From: Clostridia bacterium
GTDB lineage: Bacteria; Bacillota; Clostridia; Oscillospirales; Acutalibacteraceae
Reading direction: 5' to 3'
Assembly (NCBI GenBank): GCA_017513195.1
Contig: JAFXGM010000026.1
Span: forward strand, 62,001 to 126,000
Length of the DNA stretch: 64,000 nt
The notes below the pieces were generated by a model that was not told where the DNA came from, did no database searches, and worked only from the letters and a program-made list of their open reading frames with translations. Both the position numbers and the translations under genes were made by a program. Shown piece after piece: positions 8,261-16,048 of this stretch. Each line of letters begins with the position of its first letter. Positions within the stretch are counted from its first letter, which is position 1.

Positions 8261-9649
8261 ATGAAAAGATTGGTAAGTCTTAGAAAAAGCGTAATGCTTT
8301 TTATAAAAATTATGATTGTGTCAGCCGTTACGGTTGGCTTTATTCAGGTTTGGATAACAGGATACGAGGAATCCCTTTTTAGTAATAAGGGTAACTATGT
8401 TGTTATTCTTTCTTTCGTATTGCTTTTTACTGTATTTTCTTCACTTTACGGTGCTTTTAAAATTGGTATATCTCGTATACATGAGATTATTTACAGCTTT
8501 TCATTGGCTACTGTTTTTACAAATGCAGTAATGTATCTTGAGCTTAGCCTTATTGCTCGTGAACTGGTTGCAATACCTCCAATTCTTATAGGAATTGCGT
8601 ATCAGATAATTGTGGTGGCAATATGCTCGTTTTGCGCTAATACAATTTACTTTAAACTTTATCCGCCTCGTAGAGTGGTTGCAATTTTTGGCGATGATAT
8701 TTCGGGCTTTGAGCTTATTAAAAAAATGGGCAAGATTTCCGAACGTTTTCAAATTGAACGTGGTCTTAATGTAAACACAACCGATTTAGAGGAAATAAAA
8801 CGTCAGATTGATAAATATGAGGCGGTTGTTATATGCGGTATCGATAAAAATTTGCAAAAGAAAATTATTTCATATTGCTACACACACGAAAAACGCACTT
8901 ATCTACTACCTGATATTACCGATATTATTATAAGCAACAGTTATAATATTCAAATCAGTGATACACCCGTGCTTATGAGTCGCAATCGCGGTCTTACGCT
9001 TGAACAAAGAATATTAAAGCGCACAATGGATTTGATAATTTCCGCAGTTGCCATTATTATTACAAGCCCGATTATGCTTATATGTGCTATTGCAATTAAG
9101 CTTGATGACGGTGGCCCGATTTTATTTAAGCAAAATCGTATTACAATAAACGGTAAAATCTTTAACGTGTTAAAGTTTCGTTCTATGATTGTTGATGCAG
9201 ATAAAGACGGTGCAAAAAAGGCTGTCAGTGATGATGAGCGTATAACCCGCGTTGGTAAGATTATTCGCGCTTGCCGTATGGACGAGTTACCGCAGTTGTT
9301 TAATATACTGCGTGGCGATATGTCGCTTGTTGGTCCACGTCCCGAGCGAATTGAAAATGTTTACGAATATTCACAAAAATACCCCGAGTTTGAATTGCGC
9401 CATCGTGTAAAGGGCGGACTTACAGGTTTTGCCCAGCTTTATGGTAAATATAATACAAGTCCTGAGGACAAGCTTCACATGGACTTGATTTATGTAGAAA
9501 CATATTCTTTGCTTTTAGACATTAAGCTTTTAATACTTACCTTTAAGGTATTGTTTATGCGTGAAAGCACAGAGGGCTTTAGTGAAAAAGCAAACGAAAA
9601 CGTACGCGCTTCCAAATCTTTAAAAAAAGAAAGTGAGGACAAAAAATGA
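8261..9649 (+). CDS. Undecaprenyl-phosphate sugar phosphotransferase (WbaP/EpsL-like)
   Basis: A polytopic initiating transferase of 462 residues that moves a sugar-1-phosphate from a nucleotide sugar to undecaprenyl phosphate. The N-terminal half has four or five membrane helices and a central soluble CoA-binding-like domain (VVAIFGDDISGFELI). The C-terminal catalytic domain begins with the re-entrant helix KRTMDLIISAVAIIITSPIM and contains ILFKQNRITINGK, KFRSM, RMDELPQLFNILRGDMS, VGPRPE and GLTGFAQLYGKYN. The ATG at 8261 follows AGAGGTG; a GTG two codons upstream overlaps that site. The stop overlaps the next ATG (ATGA). It is a second initiating transferase in this window, next to the smaller one at 18948, so the strain probably makes two glycans or these act at alternative steps. 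Confidence 0.9.
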   Translation: MKRLVSLRKSVMLFIKIMIVSAVTVGFIQVWITGYEESLFSNKGNYVVILSFVLLFTVFSSLYGAFKIGISRIHEIIYSFSLATVFTNAVMYLELSLIARELVAIPPILIGIAYQIIVVAICSFCANTIYFKLYPPRRVVAIFGDDISGFELIKKMGKISERFQIERGLNVNTTDLEEIKRQIDKYEAVVICGIDKNLQKKIISYCYTHEKRTYLLPDITDIIISNSYNIQISDTPVLMSRNRGLTLEQRILKRTMDLIISAVAIIITSPIMLICAIAIKLDDGGPILFKQNRITINGKIFNVLKFRSMIVDADKDGAKKAVSDDERITRVGKIIRACRMDELPQLFNILRGDMSLVGPRPERIENVYEYSQKYPEFELRHRVKGGLTGFAQLYGKYNTSPEDKLHMDLIYVETYSLLLDIKLLILTFKVLFMRESTEGFSEKANENVRASKSLKKESEDKK

Positions 9650-10524
9650 GTTTTGATGCAACACTTGTAGTAATGGCGGCAGGTATGGGTAGCCGTTTTG
9701 GAGGACTAAAACAAATTGAACCTGTGGGCCCTCACGGTCAGGCAATAATTGATTTTTCGGTTTATGATGCAAAGCAGGCCGGCTTTAATAAGGTCGTTTT
9801 CATTATTAAGCACGAAATAGAAAAAGAGTTTAAAGAAATTGTAGGCTCAAGAATCGAAAAGATGATTGACGTTGATTATGCTTTTCAAGAGCTTGATATG
9901 TTGCCGGATGGTTTTGTTTGCCCCGAAGATCGTGTAAAACCGTGGGGTACAGCACACGCTATTTATTGTGCGCGCAACGTTGTTGATACTCCGTTTGCTG
10001 TTATTAATGCTGATGATTACTATGGCAAGGGTGCCTACAAAAAAATGTATGACCATCTTAAAGAGCAGAAAGGCGATTTTTGTATGGTGGGCTTTAGATT
10101 GCAAAATACTCTTACCGAAAACGGAACTGTTTCTCGCGGCATTTGCGACGTAAAAGACGGCAATCTTACCGCTGTTGTAGAACGCACAAAAATACTAGAT
10201 TGCAAATATACCGAAGATGATGAAAATTGGGTAGAGTTGCCACCGGACTGCATTGTGTCTATGAATATGTGGGGATTTACTCCCGACGTATTTAATTATA
10301 TCGAAAGTGATCTTAAAGAATTTTTCGCTGAAAAAATTAACGTTCCAAAGGTTGAATATTATCTTCCAACAGTTGTTTCAAACGTAATCAATCGAGGTCA
10401 AAAAGACGTAGCAGTGCTTGTTGCCGAGGACCGTTGGTACGGCGTTACATATAAGGAAGATAAAGAAGGCGTTGTAACCGCGCTTACAGAAAAGATTAAC
10501 AATGGCGAGTATGAGGGATTTTAA
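9646..10524 (+). CDS. Sugar-phosphate nucleotidyltransferase family protein
   Basis: A 292-residue GT-A-fold nucleotidyltransferase. The N-terminal signature VVMAAGMGSRFGGLKQIEP (8-26) binds the NTP; the metal Asp is in AVINADDYYG; KPWGTAHAIYCARN fits the base-recognition loop. It is related to glucose-1-phosphate thymidylyl- and uridylyltransferases but diverges enough that the sugar cannot be named. Its start overlaps the transferase stop by 4 bp, so the two are coupled: it likely supplies the nucleotide sugar used by the upstream phosphotransferase. The next gene, encoding a cohesin-like protein, starts 2 bp after its stop. Confidence 0.8.
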   Translation: MSFDATLVVMAAGMGSRFGGLKQIEPVGPHGQAIIDFSVYDAKQAGFNKVVFIIKHEIEKEFKEIVGSRIEKMIDVDYAFQELDMLPDGFVCPEDRVKPWGTAHAIYCARNVVDTPFAVINADDYYGKGAYKKMYDHLKEQKGDFCMVGFRLQNTLTENGTVSRGICDVKDGNLTAVVERTKILDCKYTEDDENWVELPPDCIVSMNMWGFTPDVFNYIESDLKEFFAEKINVPKVEYYLPTVVSNVINRGQKDVAVLVAEDRWYGVTYKEDKEGVVTALTEKINNGEYEGF

Positions 10525-10525
10525 T

Positions 10526-11032
10526 ATGGGAAAAAGAAAAGTTAAAAAACAACACTTATACATATGTTTATCTGTATTACTTGCTGTGGTTCTTGCCGTT
10601 GGCGCTATCCTTATTTTTAGTGGCAATAATGAGCCCAAAAACATATCAATATCTATTGGTGATGCTACGGCTCTTGCAGGTGATACCGTAAAGCTTCCTT
10701 TCTCAATGGACGGTAATAGTGCTGTTTGGGGTGGACAGGTTATAATTAAATATAATGAAAAAGTTCTCGAATTCATATCTTGCGCAAACGGAAATGTTTT
10801 CGATGAATGTGAGGCTAATGATAACGACGGTACTCTTAATCTTATTGTTAATCAAACCGAACTTGAAAATACTGATGAAAACGGCTTAATTGCTACTTTA
10901 AACTTTAAGGTTAAAACAATCGCCGATGACGGCAAATACAAAATTTCTTTTGATAAAGAAACCAATTTCTCAAATATTGAGGGTGAACTAAAAGAGGTTT
11001 CTTTCGATAATGGTACTGTTACTATTAAGTAG
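10526..11032 (+). CDS. Membrane-anchored protein with a single cohesin-like domain
   Basis: A 168-residue protein: a basic N-terminus (MGKRKVKKQ), one membrane helix (about 11-31) and an extracellular domain that reads like a cohesin. The match lies in the order of motifs: ISIGDATALAGDTVKLPF, VWGGQVIIKYNEKVLEF, SCANGNVFDE and ENGLIATLNFKVK, as in the jelly-roll modules that bind dockerins. There is no sortase motif, so the anchor is the N-terminal helix. ATG 10526 is chosen because upstream in-frame starts lie inside the preceding gene and GAGGGA lies just before it. It is the last gene of the transferase operon and ends at the terminator at 11065. No dockerin was recognised in this window. 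Cohesin-like folds also occur outside cellulosomes, so the dockerin partner is an inference. Confidence 0.75.
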   Translation: MGKRKVKKQHLYICLSVLLAVVLAVGAILIFSGNNEPKNISISIGDATALAGDTVKLPFSMDGNSAVWGGQVIIKYNEKVLEFISCANGNVFDECEANDNDGTLNLIVNQTELENTDENGLIATLNFKVKTIADDGKYKISFDKETNFSNIEGELKEVSFDNGTVTIK

Positions 11033-11064
11033 AACAATACATTATTTTAAAAATATTTATCATT

Positions 11065-11096
11065 AAGATAGCACTCAATTTGGGTGCTATCTTTTT
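11065..11096 (+). terminator. Terminator after the cohesin gene
   Basis: AAGATAGCAC (11065-11074) pairs with GTGCTATCTT, followed by a run of T. Classic intrinsic terminator closing the 8261-11032 operon. Confidence 0.9.
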
Positions 11097-11173
11097 TGTA
11101 TACAAACCTTTTATCATTTTTATCTTTTTAAAATCATATATTTTTGTATGAAAATATGAAAGGCGAGATAAAA

Positions 11174-12094
11174 ATGAAAGATTATTATCCCGAAGGTACG
11201 CTTATAGCAACCGACGAAAACAAAAAATACTTAGCAAGTGAATCAATGCTGCAACAGGCAATTCTTACCGAAAAAATTCTTGAAGCCAATGTTGTAATGT
11301 GTGATGCCGAGCATAATCTTATAGTAGATCTTGGCATAATGAAGGGCATAATACCACGCGATGAGGGTGCCATTGGTATTAAAGACGGCAAAACCCGTGA
11401 TATCGCTCTTATTTCACGTGTGGGTAGGGCGGTATGCTTTGTTGTAAGGGAGATAAAAAGTGATATTTACGGAAAAACTCAGGCAATTTTATCTCGCAGA
11501 ATAGCGCAGGAAAAATGTCTGACATACATAATAGATAATCTAATAGCAGGCGATATTATAGATGCGCGCATAACCCATCTTGAAACCTTTGGTGCTTTTT
11601 GTGACGTGGGTTGTGGCAATATTGCACTGCTTCCTATCGATGCAATAAGCGTATCGCGCATTACTCATCCGAAAGATAGATTTTTTGTTGGCGACAAGAT
11701 ACGTGCAATTATTAAAGGAATAGACGATGATAATAAAATTACGTTATCTCATAAAGAGCTTTTAGGCACCTGGCAACAAAACGCGGCGAAGTTTTCGCAA
11801 GGGCAGACGGTATCTGGTGTAGTGCGAAGTATAGAAAATTATGGTATTTTTGTAGAGCTTGCGCCTAATCTTGCAGGCCTTGCCGAGCCAAAAGAAAATG
11901 TTCGTGTAGGACAAAGCGCAAGTGTTTATATTAAAAGCATAATACCTGAAAAAATGAAAATAAAGCTAATTATAATTGATAGCTTTGACACACCTAATGA
12001 TAATGTGTTTGACTATTATTTTGATGGTGAGCATATCGACGAGTTTATTTATTCACCAAACGAAAGTTACAAACAAATTTACACTCAATTTTAA
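11174..12094 (+). CDS. S1-domain RNA-binding protein
   Basis: A 306-residue cytoplasmic protein with two recognisable S1/OB domains and a degenerate one before them. The clear ones start at GDIIDARITHLETFGAFCDV (about 135) and GQTVSGVVRSIENYGIFVEL (about 210); the first segment (DAEHNLIVDLGIMKGIIP) resembles a decayed S1 repeat. It looks like the short RpsA-type proteins of Clostridia, which lack the six-repeat array of Gram-negative S1; a role in mRNA or ribosome binding is inferred from the domain only. ATG 11174 is chosen because GAAAGG lies about 10 bases upstream; an earlier in-frame ATG at 11156 would place that site inside the gene. It stands alone, between a terminator and the mrp promoter. 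Confidence 0.8.
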   Translation: MKDYYPEGTLIATDENKKYLASESMLQQAILTEKILEANVVMCDAEHNLIVDLGIMKGIIPRDEGAIGIKDGKTRDIALISRVGRAVCFVVREIKSDIYGKTQAILSRRIAQEKCLTYIIDNLIAGDIIDARITHLETFGAFCDVGCGNIALLPIDAISVSRITHPKDRFFVGDKIRAIIKGIDDDNKITLSHKELLGTWQQNAAKFSQGQTVSGVVRSIENYGIFVELAPNLAGLAEPKENVRVGQSASVYIKSIIPEKMKIKLIIIDSFDTPNDNVFDYYFDGEHIDEFIYSPNESYKQIYTQF

Positions 12095-12106
12095 AACAAA
12101 TTAGTA

Positions 12107-12135
12107 TTGATTTTAAAAACTAAATGGGGTATAAT
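12107..12135 (+). promoter_or_regulatory. Sigma-A promoter of the Mrp-family gene
   Basis: TTGATT (12107-12112), 17-bp spacer, TATAAT (12130-12135). The expected start lies about 12 bases before the ATG, so the leader is very short. Confidence 0.7.
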
Positions 12136-12153
12136 GTTTCGCGGTGATGAAAA

Positions 12154-12981
12154 ATGTCAGGAAATTGTAGTGGCAATTGCGCTTCTTGCAGCAGCAATTG
12201 CGATTCAAGAAAAAAAGAAAGTTTTATAGAGCCAACAGGCGAATTTAATAACATTAAGCATGTTGTTGCCGTTGTCAGCGGTAAGGGCGGCGTTGGCAAA
12301 TCAATGGTAACATCTTTACTTGCAACTCTTATGAGTAGTAAGGGTTACAAGGTTGGTATTCTTGATGCCGATATTACGGGTCCCTCTATTCCAAAGTCAT
12401 TTGGTATTATGGGCAACGCTATGCAAAATGAGCTTGGTATTTTACCTGCTGAATCCAAAGGCGGCATAAAGATTATGTCGGTTAATATGCTGCTTAAAGA
12501 AAATGACGCTCCTGTTGTTTGGCGCGGTCCTGTTATTGCGGGCGCGGTAAAGCAATTCTGGCAAGATGTTGTATGGGGCGATCTTGACTACTTGTTTATC
12601 GACTGTCCTCCGGGTACCGGCGACGTGCCACTGACCGTGTTCCAGACCATTCCGCTTGATGGTATTGTTATGGTAACATCTCCTCAAGACCTTGTTTCTC
12701 TTATTGTTAAAAAAGCTTATAATATGGCTAAAATGATGAATATAAACATTCTTGGTCTTGTTGAAAATATGAGCTATGTAAAATGTCCCGATTGTGGAAA
12801 ACAGTTTAGTGTATTTGGCGGCGGTAGTGACGATATAGCCAAAGAGTTAGATATTGATTTGCTTGGCAAATTACCAATTGATATTTCACTTACCCAAATG
12901 GTAGATAACGGCTGTATTGAGCATTTTAATGAGGATTATTTAAATAATGCTGTTGCAAAGCTTGAAAAACTTAATAAATAA
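12154..12981 (+). CDS. Mrp/NBP35-family Fe-S carrier ATPase
   Basis: A 275-residue P-loop ATPase of the Mrp/ApbC/NBP35 group, which bind and transfer Fe-S clusters. It starts with a cysteine-rich tail (MSGNCSGNCASCSSNCDS, five Cys in 16 residues) as in NBP35-like forms, then the deviant Walker A SGKGGVGKS, the ILDADITGPSIPK switch, LDYLFIDCPPGTGDVPLT, and a C-terminal CxxC in YVKCPDCGK that bridges a cluster in the family dimer. The ATG at 12154 is preceded by GGTGA and a very close promoter. trmB follows after a hairpin with no U tract. The targets it matures are unknown. Confidence 0.9.
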   Translation: MSGNCSGNCASCSSNCDSRKKESFIEPTGEFNNIKHVVAVVSGKGGVGKSMVTSLLATLMSSKGYKVGILDADITGPSIPKSFGIMGNAMQNELGILPAESKGGIKIMSVNMLLKENDAPVVWRGPVIAGAVKQFWQDVVWGDLDYLFIDCPPGTGDVPLTVFQTIPLDGIVMVTSPQDLVSLIVKKAYNMAKMMNINILGLVENMSYVKCPDCGKQFSVFGGGSDDIAKELDIDLLGKLPIDISLTQMVDNGCIEHFNEDYLNNAVAKLEKLNK

Positions 12982-12987
12982 ATTTTT

Positions 12988-13010
12988 AGGCTGCTCTTTT
13001 TGAGCAGCCT
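12988..13010 (+). other. Intergenic hairpin without U tract
   Basis: AGGCTGCTC and GAGCAGCCT form a perfect 9-bp stem with a T5 loop right after the Mrp-family gene. Because TATTGG, not a T run, follows, it may serve mRNA stability or weak attenuation before trmB rather than full termination. Confidence 0.5.
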
Positions 13011-13025
13011 TATTGGTGAATAATT

Positions 13026-13697
13026 ATGAGAATGAAAAAAAAGAAATATTTAAAAGAGCGATTAGAAGCGGTATCGGAATATTTATATTCAAGCGTAAGT
13101 GAAGATCGCAATTTTAAAACGGCAATTCATGATAAAGATTATATTGATTTTGATACTTGGTTTGGTGCATCACAGCCACTTTATTTAGAGGTTGGTTGCG
13201 GCAAGGGGCGTTTTGCATGCGAGTTTGCGGCATTGCACCCCGAATATAACGTAATTGCTGTAGAGCGCGAGGCAAACGTTATAGTATCGGCTTGCGAATT
13301 GGCTCAAAAGATGGGGCTTAAAAACGTCCGCTTTATAAAATGCACAGCCGAATATCTTGAACGACACATTAAACCGCAAAGTATTGAGCAGATTTTTCTT
13401 AATTTTTCCTGTCCTTTCCCAAAGAAAAAATATGCTTGCCATCGCCTTACACATCACGGTTTTCTTGAGATATATAAGCGCATTATGAAACCCACTGCCG
13501 AGATTCATCAAAAGACCGATAATAAGAAATTGTTTGAGTTTTCTTTAGAAGAGCTTTCACAAAACGGTTTTGCTTTAAAAAATGTTTCGCTTGATTTACA
13601 TAACAGTAATTTTGAAGGCAATATTATGACCGAATATGAGCAAAAGTTTGTTGAGCAGGGATTGCCAATTTATAGACTTGAGGCATACATAAAATAA
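13026..13697 (+). CDS. trmB: tRNA (guanine-N7-)-methyltransferase
   Basis: A class I SAM methyltransferase of 223 residues that forms m7G46 in tRNA. Motif I is LYLEVGCGKGRFACEFA (about 53-69); AVEREANVI follows, then the TrmB signature region NFSCPFPKKKYACHRLTHHGFL and the C-terminal TDNKKLFEFS. In most TrmB proteins the signature reads F/N-x-DPWPKK; here the Asp and Trp are Cys and Phe. The rest of the fold and length are normal, so I keep the assignment. It starts 45 bp after the Mrp-family gene with GGTGAA upstream, probably on the same transcript, and ends at a strong terminator. Confidence 0.88.
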   Translation: MRMKKKKYLKERLEAVSEYLYSSVSEDRNFKTAIHDKDYIDFDTWFGASQPLYLEVGCGKGRFACEFAALHPEYNVIAVEREANVIVSACELAQKMGLKNVRFIKCTAEYLERHIKPQSIEQIFLNFSCPFPKKKYACHRLTHHGFLEIYKRIMKPTAEIHQKTDNKKLFEFSLEELSQNGFALKNVSLDLHNSNFEGNIMTEYEQKFVEQGLPIYRLEAYIK

Positions 13698-13699
13698 TT

Positions 13700-13738
13700 A
13701 AAATGAGCATAAGACAAGGCGTCTTATGCTCATTTTTT
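13700..13738. terminator. Bidirectional terminator between trmB and the SpoIIQ-like gene
   Basis: A perfect 16-bp stem (13700-13715 with 13721-13736, loop AAGGC) with A run on the left and T run on the right serves the convergent genes on both strands. Confidence 0.9.
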
Positions 13739-13776
13739 GCCCCTAAACGAAAAGCACGAGGGCAGGTAATTTAATT

Positions 13777-14493
13777 TTATTTAAGTCCCATAGCTTCAAG
13801 TGGTGAAACGGCTTTGCCGTCAACAAAAACTTCTATATGAATATGCGGTTTATCGGCGCATTCGCTTGGTATTTCGCCCGAAGTACCAATAACGTCACCG
13901 CAAGCTACCTTATCACTTTCAATTACGTTTACGCTACCCATACCACAATATTTTACCGTAATATTATCGGAATATTCTATGGTTATGATTTTACCTAGCT
14001 TGGCATCATCTACAACCGATTTTACTTTACCACTGCTTACAGATTTAATATCGGTGCCTTTTTTACACAAAATATCAACACCGGTGTGTAAACGCATATC
14101 GTTATAGGTTATCGAATACTGAAGTGCGCTATCGCTAAAGCCTTTTGATATATTTCCGGTTACAGGTAAAATAAAGGTAGGCTTTTCTACTACGGGGGCA
14201 GAAGGTGTTTCGACATCTTCAGTATAAGGCACATCGCTTACTTCATCGTCAACATCGGCTATTGGTGTGTCACTAGTATCGGGAACATCTACGGTACTAT
14301 TATATGAATCGTTTGTGTCGGGGTATGATGAATAAGGCAAAGAATTATTTTGCGGTGTCTCGGTTACGTTGTTGTTTTTTGAAAGCGCAAACCAGCTAAC
14401 TGCACCGACCGCAATAAGCGCTACGGCGGTTATTGATATAAAACCCGTAGATGTAATTGCTTTTGTAAATTTGGATGATTTATAGTATTTCAT
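13777..14493 (-). CDS. spoIIQ: SpoIIQ-like M23 (LytM) domain protein
   Basis: A 238-residue single-pass membrane protein: membrane helix at about 19-37, a low-complexity Ser/Thr/Asp/Pro linker (about 40-105) and a C-terminal LytM domain. The zinc motifs are complete: LHTGVD (H-x3-D) and HIHIE (H-x-H). In endospore formers SpoIIQ in the forespore membrane pairs with SpoIIIAH across the intermembrane space, and clostridial SpoIIQ keeps the zinc site that Bacillus subtilis lost. The size, topology and the forespore-type promoter upstream (14537-14565) support SpoIIQ over a vegetative M23 endopeptidase, but SpoIIIAH is not in the window. Ribosome site AAAGGAG precedes ATG 14493. Confidence 0.7.
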   Translation of the reverse strand: MKYYKSSKFTKAITSTGFISITAVALIAVGAVSWFALSKNNNVTETPQNNSLPYSSYPDTNDSYNSTVDVPDTSDTPIADVDDEVSDVPYTEDVETPSAPVVEKPTFILPVTGNISKGFSDSALQYSITYNDMRLHTGVDILCKKGTDIKSVSSGKVKSVVDDAKLGKIITIEYSDNITVKYCGMGSVNVIESDKVACGDVIGTSGEIPSECADKPHIHIEVFVDGKAVSPLEAMGLK

Positions 14494-14536
14494 TTATAGT
14501 TCTCCTTTCGGTTTTGGATGTTTTACTTTCAAAATT

Positions 14537-14565
14537 AGTATTGGCACAAAAAAATAAACATATTC
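14537..14565 (-). promoter_or_regulatory. Sigma-F/G-like forespore promoter of spoIIQ
   Basis: Minus strand GAATA (14565-14561), 15-bp spacer, GCCAATACTAAT (from 14545 down), close to the sigma-F/sigma-G pattern of Bacillus subtilis (G-x-ATA, 15 bp, GGnnAnAnT) with one mismatch. No sigma-A promoter is evident here. Confidence 0.5.
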
Positions 14566-14625
14566 TAAAAAAATAATTTAAAAATTGTTCATAAAAAGGT
14601 AAAAATTATGGTGTAATATATACTT

Positions 14626-14737
14626 GTACCAAACAAAAGGGAGCCGCACCCTTGTTGGTACATCGCAGCAATTGGCTGCGATTCTCTCCTCAAACCCCTT
14701 AAAAGTGAAAAAGAGTCGTGGAAACACGGCTCTTTTT
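14626..14737 (+). ncRNA. Candidate C-rich trans-acting small RNA
   Basis: About 112 nt with no ORF. Stem 1 (14626-14661) pairs GTACCAA-ACAA-GGG with CCCTTGTTGGTAC; stem 2 (14664-14680) is a perfect CGCAGC/GCTGCG hairpin; a single-stranded C-rich stretch follows (14684-14698, CTCTCCTC then CCCC); the 3' end is an intrinsic terminator (14708-14737, GAGTCGTG-GAAA-CACGGCTC plus T5). TAATAT at 14614-14619 is a possible -10, but the -35 is poor. Unpaired C-rich motifs complementary to Shine-Dalgarno sequences are typical of Gram-positive regulatory RNAs. I do not recognise a known family: it lacks SRP, 6S, tmRNA and T-box landmarks. A leader for the gene at 14805 is unlikely because that gene has its own promoter downstream. 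Confidence 0.6.
14708..14737 (+). terminator. Intrinsic terminator of the small RNA
   Basis: 8-bp stem with a GAAA tetraloop, extended by an A5/T5 pairing run. Confidence 0.85.
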
Positions 14738-14746
14738 CGCTTTTTG

Positions 14747-14775
14747 TTGATAAAATTATTTTTTTATGATAAAAT
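14747..14775 (+). promoter_or_regulatory. Sigma-A promoter of the flavoprotein pair
   Basis: TTGATA (14747-14752), 17-bp spacer, TAAAAT (14770-14775), 30 bp before ATG 14805. Confidence 0.7.
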
Positions 14776-14804
14776 CAAATAAATAAACGTTTTGGAGTGT
14801 AAAT

Positions 14805-16046
14805 ATGACTCAAAAATATGATGTTGTAATTGTTGGTGGTGGCGCCGCAGGAATGTGCGCCGCAATAAATATAAAAATGCGCGACCGCAGTATAAGCGTT
14901 GCAATTTTAGAGCAACTTTCTCGCGTGGGTAAAAAGCTTATTACCACCGGTAACGGAAGATGTAATATTTCTAATCTTAATATTAATCTTGACCGTTATC
15001 ACGGTGAGGACGTCCGCTTTGCTGAATATGCGCTTGAAAATTATGATAACCATTTTGCTGCTGATTTTTTTAGCGAAATCGGTGTTGTATTTACCTATGA
15101 TGAAACGGGCAGAGGCTACCCGTATTCTTTACAAGCGTCATCGGTTGTTGATTCATTGCGTTTTGCACTAGACGAATACGGTGTTGACACATTTGTTGAT
15201 ACCGCTGTTTTGTCATACAGCAAAAAAGAAAATTTCTTTAATGTGAAAACCACAAACGGTGACTTTGTTTGTGAAAGTTTAGTTGTGGCTACAGGTCTTT
15301 ATTCGGGTGGAAACAAACTGGGCAGTAACGGAAGTATGCTTAAAATCTTAAAAAACGCAGGGTATAAGACGGTAAAAACCACACCCGCCATTGTTCAGCT
15401 TAAAACTGAAACCGATGTTGTAAAAAGCCTTAAGGGTATGAAGGTTAATGCCGACGTTAATCTTTCAATAAACGGTACTGCTGTGCGTGGCGATTTTGGT
15501 GAGGTGCTCTTTTGCGATTACGGCCTTTCAGGGCCACCAATAATGCAGCTTTCGCGTGAGGTTGAGCGTCAGTCGGGCGAAAAGATAATATCACTTGACC
15601 TAATGTGGGAATATGGCTTTGCGCAAGTTTGTGATATATTAAGTTTTCGTGCCACCGCTTTGCGTAACCGCAACCTTGACGAGTTTCTTACAGGTATGCT
15701 TAATAAGCGCGTGGGACAAGCAGTAATTAAAATGTGCGGTCTAAAACTTAGCGACAGTGTTGCAAGCCTTAAAACCGCCGATATAAAACAAATTGCATCA
15801 GTAATTAAAGGTATGAAATTCAATGTTACTGGTACTACAGGTTTTGAAAACTCACAGGTAACAGCGGGTGGACTTGATACTAAACAGTTTAATCCGCAAA
15901 CTATGGAATCAAAGCGTGAAAGAGGGCTTTATTGCATAGGCGAAATACTCGATATTGACGGCGATTGCGGCGGCTTTAATTTGCAATGGGCTTGGAGCAG
16001 TGCATTTTGCGCTTCAAATGCCATTTGTGAGGATTTTGGGGTTTGA
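14805..16046 (+). CDS. HI0933/BaiN-like flavoprotein
   Basis: A 413-residue FAD-dependent oxidoreductase of the HI0933 (YhiN, BaiN-like) family. The dinucleotide motif DVVIVGGGAAGMCAA (6-20) binds FAD; the family block VGKKLITTGNGRCNISN follows, with SLVVATG and the diagnostic C-terminal DIDGDCGGFNLQWAWSSA. Members have been linked to reduction of unsaturated steroid or other small molecules, but most are uncharacterised, so the substrate is open. ATG 14805 follows GGAG. It overlaps or abuts the next gene, another FAD enzyme, suggesting one transcript and perhaps related chemistry. Confidence 0.88.
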   Translation: MTQKYDVVIVGGGAAGMCAAINIKMRDRSISVAILEQLSRVGKKLITTGNGRCNISNLNINLDRYHGEDVRFAEYALENYDNHFAADFFSEIGVVFTYDETGRGYPYSLQASSVVDSLRFALDEYGVDTFVDTAVLSYSKKENFFNVKTTNGDFVCESLVVATGLYSGGNKLGSNGSMLKILKNAGYKTVKTTPAIVQLKTETDVVKSLKGMKVNADVNLSINGTAVRGDFGEVLFCDYGLSGPPIMQLSREVERQSGEKIISLDLMWEYGFAQVCDILSFRATALRNRNLDEFLTGMLNKRVGQAVIKMCGLKLSDSVASLKTADIKQIASVIKGMKFNVTGTTGFENSQVTAGGLDTKQFNPQTMESKRERGLYCIGEILDIDGDCGGFNLQWAWSSAFCASNAICEDFGV

Positions 16047-16048
16047 TA

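Larger units (their letters stand above)
14494..14804. other. Intergenic region: divergent promoters and small RNA gene
   Basis: The only gap over 300 bp. From left to right it holds the SpoIIQ ribosome site and forespore-type promoter, a structured RNA candidate (14626-14737) ending in an intrinsic terminator, and a sigma-A promoter for the flavoprotein gene at 14805. Confidence 0.7.

Noticed and set aside
12988..13010. Rho-independent terminator between the Mrp-family gene and trmB
   Set aside because: The stem is good but no T run follows, so it is listed only as a hairpin.
14626..14737. Riboswitch or T-box leader for the flavoprotein gene
   Set aside because: The structure ends in a terminator and the downstream gene has its own promoter at 14747-14775; no T-box GGTGGNACCGCG or known riboswitch core is present.
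14626..14737. SRP, 6S or tmRNA gene
   Set aside because: It is too short and lacks the conserved GGAA-containing SRP loop, the large open bubble of 6S and the alanine tRNA-like ends.
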